Assembly: GCA_003445035.1 (NCBI GenBank)
Contig: DLVV01000024.1
Location: 35,496-44,362, forward strand
Origin: Planctomycetaceae bacterium
Lineage (GTDB): Bacteria; Planctomycetota; Planctomycetia; Planctomycetales; Planctomycetaceae
Reading direction: 5' to 3'
Length of the DNA stretch: 8,867 bases
Made by a program: the position numbers and the translations under genes. The notes under the pieces are model-generated. The model was not told the DNA's origin. It searched no databases and saw nothing but the letters and a program-made list of their open reading frames with translations. Of the stretch, positions 1 to 5,973 are shown piece by piece. Each line of letters starts with the position of its first letter. The first letter of the stretch is position 1.

Positions 1-292
1 GAGTTGAGAGTGAGGCTCGACGGGTTGTCCGGGTTGGAGGCCCGGTGGCCATCGAGGCGGCGAAAGTTAGTCTTTGGCCTGATTTGCTGCAAGGGCGGAA
101 TTGTCCTGTTCGTGGCGACCGGTCCCGTTGTTCACGTCCGGTGTCGATGGTGGCCCGCTTGTCCTGACGGTGCGCGTCGAGTAGTCTGCGGGACTTCCGA
201 CAATCTCTCTCGGATGGGGCGGTTCTACGGGACGCTTCTCGTCTCCCGCGACACCACACTCACTTCTCAACGCGTCCCCGGATCTCCCAGGC
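1..292 (+). other. Non-coding leader upstream of the five-gene plus-strand operon
   Basis: I see no supportable gene here. Two plus-strand frames are open from the left edge, to 167 and to 309, but neither translation looks like a protein family; the tail of an upstream gene in the first ~165 bases cannot be fully excluded. Bases 61-120 are about 53% GC by hand count, which looks lower than the flanking sequence and is compatible with a promoter zone. The best sigma70-like pair is TTGTCC (159-164) and TAGTCT (182-187) with 17 bp between, only 7 of 12 matches to consensus, so it is not called as a promoter. An imperfect hairpin (228-234 with 240-248, two-base bulge) lies about 45 nt before the first start codon. 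Confidence 0.5.
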
Positions 293-1543
293 ATGACGTC
301 TTTCGTTGACGAGCGAATCGTGGTGACCGGCATCGGCCTGGCCTCACCCAACGGGAATTCCCTGGACGAGTTCCGGGAGAGCCTGTTGAGTGGCCGGTCG
401 GGCGTGGTGGCCTACGAGACCCGATACATGGGCGACGTGTTGGCGGGCGTCTGCGATTTCGACGTCCTGGCTCACCAGGGCCGTCGTGAAGTGCGGCGGG
501 GGACCCGGTCGGGTTCGATCGCGATCTACTGTGCTCACGAGGCGGTGGCCGACGCGGGACTGGATCTGGTTGACCGGGACAGGTCGCGGGTGGGTGTTTA
601 CCTGGGCATCACCGAGCACGGCAACGTCGAGACCGAGAACGAGATTTACGAGATCTCGCAGTACGATTACGACACCAGCGTCTGGTCTCACCACCACAAC
701 CCGCGGACCGTGGCGAACAACCCGGCCGGCGAGGTGACGTTGAGCCTGGGGATCACCGGTCCGCACCTGACCCTGGGAGCCGCCTGTGCGGCGGGCAACG
801 CCGGCTTCATCCAGGGTGTGCAGATGCTGAGGCTCGGCGACGTCGACATGGCGGTGTGCGGCGGTGTATCGGAGAGCATCCACACGTTCGGGATTTTTGC
901 GAGTTTCAAGAGCCAGGGGGCCCTGGCGTCTCACGAAGATCCGACAAAGGCGTGTCGTCCCTTCGACATCGACCGCAACGGGATCGTGGTGGCCGAGGGC
1001 GGGGCCGTCTGCATCCTGGAACGATTGCCGGATGCCCTGGCTCGCGGCGCGAAGATCTACGGAGAAATCGTCGGATACGCGATGAACTCCGACGCCACCG
1101 ATTTCGTGCTGCCTGATGCCGGGCGACAGGCCGAATGCATGAGATTGGCACTGGATCGGGCGGGGATCACTCCTGAAAACATCGATATCCTCAGTAGCCA
1201 CGCCACGGCAACCGATCAGGGAGATATCGAAGAATGTCGTGCGATTCGTGAAGTTTTTGGGGATCGCGAGTCATTGGCGGTCAACAATACCAAGGGTTTC
1301 ATCGGTCATGCGATGGGTGCAGCCGGTGCATTGGAGTTGGTCGGCAACTTGCCTGCCTTCAAAGACCAAATCGCACACGCTACAATCAATCTGGATCGAC
1401 AGGATCCCGAGTGTGGCCTTGTTCAGATTGTCGCCAACTCGCCCCGGCCGTTGGATCGGGTCGACTACATCCTGAACAACTCTTTTGGCATGCTGGGAAT
1501 CAACTCGGTCGTGATCGTCAAGAGATTCGAGACGGACGGATAA
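293..1543 (+). CDS. FabF-type beta-ketoacyl-ACP synthase (KAS II-like), first gene of the operon
   Basis: This 416-residue enzyme is predicted to catalyse decarboxylative Claisen condensation of an acyl chain with malonyl-ACP in the cytosol. Its length is normal for FabF. The thiolase-fold landmarks are all present: N-terminal VVTGIGLASPNG, nucleophile Cys165 in GAACAAGNAG, His303 in SSHATATDQGD, Lys334 in NNTKG and His339 in GHAMGAAG, so it should be active as a synthase rather than a chain-length factor. His303 is followed by Ala where FabF has Gly. The gating loop near the C-terminus reads FGMLGIN (398-404) instead of FGFGGTN, so the gatekeeper Phe is Met and one hinge Gly is Leu. The ATG at 293 puts VVTG at the usual distance from the N-terminus, but only CCAGGC precedes it, a poor Shine-Dalgarno. 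A dedicated ACP gene follows 27 nt downstream. Third-position GC falls from about 83% near the start to about 53% at 1199-1402. The family is certain; substrate and chain length are not. Confidence 0.93.
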   Translation: MTSFVDERIVVTGIGLASPNGNSLDEFRESLLSGRSGVVAYETRYMGDVLAGVCDFDVLAHQGRREVRRGTRSGSIAIYCAHEAVADAGLDLVDRDRSRVGVYLGITEHGNVETENEIYEISQYDYDTSVWSHHHNPRTVANNPAGEVTLSLGITGPHLTLGAACAAGNAGFIQGVQMLRLGDVDMAVCGGVSESIHTFGIFASFKSQGALASHEDPTKACRPFDIDRNGIVVAEGGAVCILERLPDALARGAKIYGEIVGYAMNSDATDFVLPDAGRQAECMRLALDRAGITPENIDILSSHATATDQGDIEECRAIREVFGDRESLAVNNTKGFIGHAMGAAGALELVGNLPAFKDQIAHATINLDRQDPECGLVQIVANSPRPLDRVDYILNNSFGMLGINSVVIVKRFETDG

Positions 1544-1570
1544 AGACGAGGCGGATGGGAGCGAGGCGGA

Positions 1571-1834
1571 ATGGTCGCGGACGAAATCCGACGAGTGATT
1601 TTGGACATCCTGTCCCGAATCCAGCCCGATGAGGATCTCTCGGGACTGGTCGATGACGTGCCGTTTCGTGAGCAGTTGGAATTGGACAGCATGGACTTTC
1701 TCGATATCGTGATGGAATTGAGAAAGCAGTACCGGGTGCAGATTCCCGAAGATGACTACGAGCACCTGGCGTCGATGGCCGGGACCGTGAGTTACCTTGA
1801 GCCATTGTTGAAGGACGTCGAGAGCCCGGTCTAA
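1571..1834 (+). CDS. Stand-alone acyl carrier protein
   Basis: This 87-residue acidic protein is of normal ACP size. It carries the phosphopantetheine attachment motif LELDSMDFLDIV, with Ser40 as the predicted site for the 4'-phosphopantetheine arm added by a holo-ACP synthase. Met follows the Ser where primary-metabolism ACPs usually have Leu, and the recognition helix continues as VMELRKQY with a basic patch; both suggest a specialised ACP rather than the housekeeping AcpP. The purine-rich GGGAGCGAGGCGGA before the ATG supplies a ribosome binding site. It sits between the condensing enzyme and the FAD oxidoreductases, so it most likely carries the growing or modified acyl chain through all four partner enzymes. 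That partnership is inferred from gene order only. Confidence 0.92.
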   Translation: MVADEIRRVILDILSRIQPDEDLSGLVDDVPFREQLELDSMDFLDIVMELRKQYRVQIPEDDYEHLASMAGTVSYLEPLLKDVESPV

Positions 1835-1862
1835 TCCCGGGGGTCATTGACCGGAGCGGAGC

Positions 1863-3248
1863 ATGCGCTACGACACGGTCATCATCGGGGCTGGTCTCTC
1901 TGGCCTTGCTGCCGGCATCCGCCTGGCCTACTTCGATCGATCGGTCTGTGTGCTGGAACGGCACACCACCATCGGGGGACTCAATTCGTTCTACCGTCTC
2001 CGCAAGCGGAACCACGACGTGGGCCTGCACGCGGTGACCAACTACGCGGCACCGGGAACGCTCACCGGGCCACTCTCGAAGCTCCTGCGTCAACTCCGGC
2101 TGCGGTGGGATGACTTCGCGCTGGTGCCCCAGCGAGAATCCTCGATCGTCTTCCCCGGTTGCACGCTGAAGTTCACCAATGACTTCGAGTACTTCGAGCA
2201 GCAGGTGGTCCAGCGGTTTCCACACGAGAAGGACAATTTCGCGAGGCTGGTGAAACGGGTCGCTGAATACGATCCGATGGCGTTGCAGCAGCCCCAGATC
2301 TCGACTCGCGAGGTGCTCTCCGAGGAACTCGATGACCCGTTGCTGGTCGAGATGCTGTTGTGTCCGACGATGTTCTATTCGAGTGCCACGCCCGATGATC
2401 TCGAGTGGCCCCAGTTCGTGATCATGTTCCGCAGCATTTTCCAGGAGGGTTTCGGCCGTCCGCTGGAAGGCGTGCGGGTGATCATGAAGAAGCTGGTCCG
2501 CAAGTTCCGTGGCCTGGGCGGAGAACTGAGACTTCGGACGGGCGTCCAGAAGATCCTCAGCGAACGTGACCAGGCCACCGGAGTGATGCTCGATGACGGA
2601 CAGGTGATCGAAGCCAGGAATGTGCTCTCCTCGGCGGGCAACTTCGAAACGATGCGGATGTGCGACCAGGCCACCGACCTGAGTCCTCCCGGCGAGATCT
2701 CGTTTGTCGAGTCGATCTACTCGCTGGATCGACAACCCACCGACCTGGGCCACGACCAGACGATCGTTTTCTTCAACGACAGCCCGTTCTTCCAGTACCG
2801 GCGTCCCGATGTGCCGGTCGACGTTTCGAGTGGAATCGTCTGTTCGCCGAACAATTTCGAATACGGTGAACCGTCAGGGGAGGGTCGGATGAGGATCACG
2901 GCGCTGGCCGATCCGACCCATTGGCTGAAGCTGCCTCCCGACGAGTACGCGCAGCAAAAGAACGAGTGGGCCCGGCGGGTGCTGGAGAGCACGTTGAGGT
3001 TCGTGCCCGATTTCCGTGATCACATCGTCGACACCGACATCTTCACTCCGCGGACGATCCGCAAGTTCACCGGTCACGAAAACGGCTGTGTTTATGGTGC
3101 TCCCCAGAAGATCCGCGATGGTTGTACCCATCTCCGTAATCTCTTTCTCTGCGGCACCGACCAGGGGTTTTTGGGTATCATCGGTTCGATGCTCTCCGGC
3201 ATCACCATGGCAAACCTGCACCTGTTGAGACCGTCGAAGAGTCTCTGA
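1863..3248 (+). CDS. FAD-dependent oxidoreductase 1, phytoene desaturase / carotenoid isomerase (CrtI/CrtISO) superfamily
   Basis: This 461-residue protein belongs to the flavin amine oxidase-like superfamily that includes phytoene desaturase, CrtISO and retinol saturase. The N-terminal Rossmann motif is [13 protein letters not shown] (Gly9, Gly11, Gly14), with acidic Glu32 at the end of strand 2 to bind the FAD ribose and a GG pair at 38-39. The C-terminal part has the superfamily segment [10 protein letters not shown]...GCVYG (395-412) and the second FAD contact [19 protein letters not shown] (428-446). No transmembrane helix is obvious. The start is backed by GGAGCGGAGC just upstream of the ATG, 28 nt after the ACP gene. 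In this context I infer that it oxidises, reduces or isomerises double bonds on an ACP-bound or membrane acyl chain rather than a carotenoid, since no phytoene synthase is seen. A carotenoid substrate remains possible. It is clearly diverged from the following gene, so the pair is not a recent duplication. Confidence 0.88.
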   Translation: MRYDTVIIGAGLSGLAAGIRLAYFDRSVCVLERHTTIGGLNSFYRLRKRNHDVGLHAVTNYAAPGTLTGPLSKLLRQLRLRWDDFALVPQRESSIVFPGCTLKFTNDFEYFEQQVVQRFPHEKDNFARLVKRVAEYDPMALQQPQISTREVLSEELDDPLLVEMLLCPTMFYSSATPDDLEWPQFVIMFRSIFQEGFGRPLEGVRVIMKKLVRKFRGLGGELRLRTGVQKILSERDQATGVMLDDGQVIEARNVLSSAGNFETMRMCDQATDLSPPGEISFVESIYSLDRQPTDLGHDQTIVFFNDSPFFQYRRPDVPVDVSSGIVCSPNNFEYGEPSGEGRMRITALADPTHWLKLPPDEYAQQKNEWARRVLESTLRFVPDFRDHIVDTDIFTPRTIRKFTGHENGCVYGAPQKIRDGCTHLRNLFLCGTDQGFLGIIGSMLSGITMANLHLLRPSKSL

Positions 3249-3250
3249 CG

Positions 3251-4678
3251 ATGCCTCGCGACTTTCTCAAGGACGCCCGGGACCACTACGACATCGTCGT
3301 GATCGGCTCGGGCCTCGCCGGCCTCACCTCGGCCAACACGCTCGCCCGCGCCGGCTACTCGGTGCTGCTGCTCGAGCACCACTACCAGCTCGGCGGCATG
3401 GCCACCTGGTTCAACCGCAGGGGCGGACACATCTTCGACATCTCCCTCCACGGGTTTCCGTTCGGGATGAAGAAGAGCTGTCGCAAGTACTGGACCCCGG
3501 AGATCGCCGAGCGAATCGTGCAACTGGACGGCATCCGTTTCGAGAATCCGCAGTTCTCTCTGCAGACGAGCTTCGATCGGGAGGACTTCACCAGCATCCT
3601 GATCGAGAAGTTCGGGGTGGCCGTCGAGACGGTCGCCGAGTTCTTTGACACGGCACGCGGGATGAACTTCTACGACGATCAGGAAATGACGACCGGGGAG
3701 CTCTTCGAGCGGTTCTTCCCGGGCCGTGATGACGTCGTGCGGATGTTGATGGAACCGATCACCTACGCCAACGGCTCGACGCTCGAAGATCCCGCCCTGA
3801 CCTACGGCATTGTCTTCTCGAACTTCATGAGCAAGGGGGTGTTCACTTTCCAGGGGGGCACCGACGCACTGGTCAGGGCGATGAAAGAGGAGATGATCGC
3901 CAACGGGGTCGATGTCAGGATCCGCTGCCTGGTCGAGAAGATCGAGGTGACGCCGGGACGCAAGGTCTCAGCCGTTGTCGTCAATGGACGCCGGATCACC
4001 TGCCAGGCGGTGGTCTCCAACGCCAACATCAAGCAGACCGTCCTTGAACTGGTGGGTGCCGATGCGTTCGACAACGAGTTCGCCGACGAAGCCCGTGCGG
4101 TGCGGCTCAACAACAGCAGTTGCCAGGTCTACATCGCGATGAAGCCCGGTGCCGGCTTTGAACCGTGTGGGGATCTGCTGTTCCACTCCGAACACCGGGG
4201 ATTCGACATCGAAGCGATGCTCAGCCGAGACATCTCGAGCCGCACGTTCAGTTTCTACTATCCCCGGACCCGTCCGGGCAGTGACCGTCACCTGGTCGTC
4301 AGTTCGACCAACGCCAATTACAGCGACTGGGCCGATCTCTCGGAGGAGGACTACGAAGCGTCCAAGCAGGACCTGTGCGAGACGACCCTCGATTGCCTGG
4401 AGCAGTACGTCCCCAACGTTCGCGAACTCACCGATCACATTGAGGCCTCGACGCCACGGACATTCCAGCACTACACCCGCCACCCGCTGGGTGCCAGTTT
4501 CGGGACGAAGTTCGAGGGGTTGAAGATCAGCCAGGGATTGCCCTCACAGGTCGAAGGACTGTTCCACGCCGGCAGCGTGGGGATCATCATGTCCGGATGG
4601 CTGGGTGCTGTGAACTACGGGGTGATTGTCGCCAATGAGGTCGACAAGCTGCTGGCTCCGGCTCCGGCGAGCGTCTGA
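3251..4678 (+). CDS. FAD-dependent oxidoreductase 2, phytoene desaturase superfamily
   Basis: This 475-residue protein belongs to the same superfamily as its upstream neighbour but is only distantly similar. A short leader precedes the dinucleotide motif [14 protein letters not shown] (Gly19, Gly21, Gly24), with Glu42 as the ribose-binding acidic residue and LGGM at 47-50. The C-terminal half has [18 protein letters not shown] (401-418) and the closing FAD segment [20 protein letters not shown] (436-455). There the usual Gly-Asp is Gly-Ser and the pattern differs from oxidoreductase 1, pointing to a different flavin environment or reaction. No signal peptide or clear membrane helix is seen. 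The start codon lies 2 nt after the previous stop, so the two are probably translationally coupled and made in similar amounts. I infer desaturation or isomerisation of an acyl chain; carotenoid or quinone-linked chemistry is an alternative. Confidence 0.88.
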   Translation: MPRDFLKDARDHYDIVVIGSGLAGLTSANTLARAGYSVLLLEHHYQLGGMATWFNRRGGHIFDISLHGFPFGMKKSCRKYWTPEIAERIVQLDGIRFENPQFSLQTSFDREDFTSILIEKFGVAVETVAEFFDTARGMNFYDDQEMTTGELFERFFPGRDDVVRMLMEPITYANGSTLEDPALTYGIVFSNFMSKGVFTFQGGTDALVRAMKEEMIANGVDVRIRCLVEKIEVTPGRKVSAVVVNGRRITCQAVVSNANIKQTVLELVGADAFDNEFADEARAVRLNNSSCQVYIAMKPGAGFEPCGDLLFHSEHRGFDIEAMLSRDISSRTFSFYYPRTRPGSDRHLVVSSTNANYSDWADLSEEDYEASKQDLCETTLDCLEQYVPNVRELTDHIEASTPRTFQHYTRHPLGASFGTKFEGLKISQGLPSQVEGLFHAGSVGIIMSGWLGAVNYGVIVANEVDKLLAPAPASV

Positions 4679-5136
4679 TGAATGATCAGGGCGAAGGGAC
4701 GGTGGTGCTGGATCGCGCGGCGATCGAGGCGCTGATTCCGCACCGTGATCCGTTTCTGTGGCTTGACGAGGTGGTGGAACTGACCGCTTCGACCGTCCGG
4801 GCCAACAAGCGGCTGCCCGAGGACCTGTCGGTCTTTGCGGGGCACTACCCCGGGTTCGCGGTGCTGCCGGGCGTGCTGCTGTGCGAGGCGGTGTTCCAGG
4901 CCGGGGCGGTGTTGATCGCTGCGGCCGGCGACATTCCCGAGGGCCGGGTTCCGGTGGTCACGCGTCAGAACGAGACCCGCTTTCGGCGGATGGTCCGGCC
5001 CGGAGAGACGATCACCATCGAAGTGACGCTCGACGAGACGCTGGGCGGAGCCTGGTTCCTCTCGGGAAAGGCCAGCGTCGACGGCCAGGTGGCGGTCCGG
5101 CTGCAATTCGCCTGTACGGCTGCCGAGGCGGGGTAG
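4678..5136 (+). CDS. FabZ-type 3-hydroxyacyl-ACP dehydratase (single hotdog domain)
   Basis: This 152-residue protein has the usual FabZ length and architecture: N-terminal IPHRDPFLWLDEV (20-32), then the central hotdog helix AGHYPGFAVLPGVLLCEAV, with His56 and Glu70 matching the FabZ catalytic His/Glu pair, and the later strand RFRRMVRPGETITIEV. The predicted reaction is removal of water from 3-hydroxyacyl-ACP to give trans-2-enoyl-ACP in the cytosol. A FabA-like isomerase activity cannot be excluded from sequence alone. Its ATG overlaps the stop of the preceding oxidoreductase by one base (TGATG), a classic translational-coupling junction, so it belongs to the same operon. It presumably works on products of the operon's condensing enzyme after reduction by a ketoreductase encoded elsewhere. 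It is the last gene of the operon, and its stop is followed at once by a hairpin. Confidence 0.92.
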   Translation: MNDQGEGTVVLDRAAIEALIPHRDPFLWLDEVVELTASTVRANKRLPEDLSVFAGHYPGFAVLPGVLLCEAVFQAGAVLIAAAGDIPEGRVPVVTRQNETRFRRMVRPGETITIEVTLDETLGGAWFLSGKASVDGQVAVRLQFACTAAEAG

Positions 5137-5154
5137 TCTTCCCACGGGGGAAGA
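5137..5154 (+). terminator. Candidate hairpin at the end of the plus-strand operon
   Basis: The hairpin TCTTCCC-ACGG-GGGAAGA has a perfect 7-bp stem and a 4-nt loop. It starts at the base right after the dehydratase stop codon and lies in the 51-bp gap between two convergent genes. There is no run of T on either strand, so it does not meet the classic intrinsic-terminator pattern. It could stop or protect either transcript, or be fortuitous. Confidence 0.35.
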
Positions 5155-5187
5155 GACTGACCCGTTGCCCCGACGAACTTCGCCCCC

Positions 5188-5487
5188 CTAGGCTCCGTAG
5201 ATGAACGGTGCGAACGGGGTTCCGGCGAACCACACCAGCACGAAGACCAGCACCAGCACCAGGATGATTGGTGTCAGCCACCACGCCTTGTTGTGGACCA
5301 GGAAATCCCAGAATTCGGCGAAGAATCCCATCTCGGGTGCTTCGGCCGACGCCGCGAAGTCGCTGGCGGAGGTGTCCTCAGTCGTGGCCGCGTCCTCGAC
5401 AGCCGGTTGACCGGCCGACTCCTCGGCGGCGGGATCGGCGGCTGCCTGGTCGGCGGAGTCTTCGGGGTTCGGGGTGATGTCGTTCAT
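5188..5487 (-). CDS. DUF5989-family single-span membrane protein with acidic N-terminal extension
   Basis: The 99-residue protein has two parts. Residues 53-99 are a typical DUF5989 unit: an aromatic amphipathic start (MGFFAEFWDFLVHNKAWW), one transmembrane helix at about 71-88 (LTPIILVLVLVFVLVWF) and the short tail APFIYGA. Family members are usually about 50 residues, so residues 1-52 are extra; they are Ala-, Asp- and Glu-rich with 14 acidic and no Lys or Arg residues, and are probably disordered. The start at 5487 uses an ATG with only a weak GAGCGATCAGC upstream. A second ATG at 5331 would give just the core, so the extension depends on start choice. It is the last gene of the minus-strand trio, 59 nt after the SxtJ-family gene. 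Small proteins of this kind (SxtK-like) commonly accompany O-carbamoyltransferases; their role is unknown. Confidence 0.8.
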   Translation of the reverse strand: MNDITPNPEDSADQAAADPAAEESAGQPAVEDAATTEDTSASDFAASAEAPEMGFFAEFWDFLVHNKAWWLTPIILVLVLVFVLVWFAGTPFAPFIYGA

Positions 5488-5546
5488 GCTGATCGCTCTG
5501 CAGGTGGGCTCGCGGATTGCGGCCGGGGTCGGGATGGGACCGGAAA

Positions 5547-5951
5547 TCAAAACTGGCGGAAGTAGCGTTGGACGTTGGCAGCGGGCTGGCGTGGTTTCCA
5601 GTAGCTGGTGGCCGCTGGATCGGGTCGTCGTGCGCAGGGGTCGTGGCCGCACAATCGCATGATAAGACCGATCGGGCTGACGACCAAGTAATAGATCGAC
5701 GAGAGGATGACCATCGAGACGGTCCAGCCCAGCGGGAAGAACAGGGCCATCCAGGTGACGTAGACGTATCGCATGAAGGTCGGCCAGGCCAGGCCCACCA
5801 GACCCACCGGAGCGATCGACCACAGCACGTAGGCGGTGGTGGGATCGTCCTTGAAGAAGCGGACGGCTCCGATGGCGGCGAAGAACAGCACGAACAGTCC
5901 GGCGAACTGTCGGAGGAACCTGTGAGTCGGATTCCAGTCGATGGCGATCAT
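5547..5951 (-). CDS. SxtJ-family membrane protein
   Basis: This 134-residue protein has hydrophobic segments at about 13-32, 39-57 and 65-98 (the last is long and may be two helices or one long hairpin). It ends in a polar tail with the features SYWKP and YFRQF, typical of the SxtJ family found beside O-carbamoyltransferases. The length fits the family. The ATG at 5951 is preceded by AGAGGCA at suitable spacing, and the gene begins 22 nt after the carbamoyltransferase stop, so co-transcription is likely. No catalytic residues are known for the family. A role in anchoring the carbamoyltransferase at the membrane or handling its substrate is inference from conserved gene order. Confidence 0.85.
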   Translation of the reverse strand: MIAIDWNPTHRFLRQFAGLFVLFFAAIGAVRFFKDDPTTAYVLWSIAPVGLVGLAWPTFMRYVYVTWMALFFPLGWTVSMVILSSIYYLVVSPIGLIMRLCGHDPCARRPDPAATSYWKPRQPAANVQRYFRQF

Positions 5952-5973
5952 CGGCGTGCCTCTGGCGGGGATG

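Noticed and set aside
159..187. Sigma70-like promoter TTGTCC-17-TAGTCT before the plus-strand operon.
   Set aside because: Only 7 of 12 consensus matches, and such matches are common by chance; noted within the leader entry but not called as a feature.
1..309. Plus-strand frames open from the left edge, including one of about 101 codons.
   Set aside because: The start would be TTG without a ribosome binding site, the translation resembles no family, and it overlaps the start of the condensing-enzyme gene in another frame.
344..1201. A 285-codon minus-strand open frame opposite the condensing enzyme.
   Set aside because: The opposite strand has an intact catalytic KAS; the minus translation is rich in His, Arg, Val and Asp without domain signals.
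1518..2753. A 411-codon minus-strand open frame across the ACP and first FAD oxidoreductase genes.
   Set aside because: It runs across two well-supported plus-strand genes and their gap, and shows no recognisable motif; explained by third-position GC bias.
293..5136. Interpretation of the plus-strand operon as an aryl-polyene or xanthomonadin cluster.
   Set aside because: Those clusters carry a KAS/chain-length-factor pair, ketoreductase, acyltransferases and an ammonia-lyase or similar starter enzyme and lack tandem CrtI-type oxidoreductases; only the generic KAS, ACP and dehydratase are shared.
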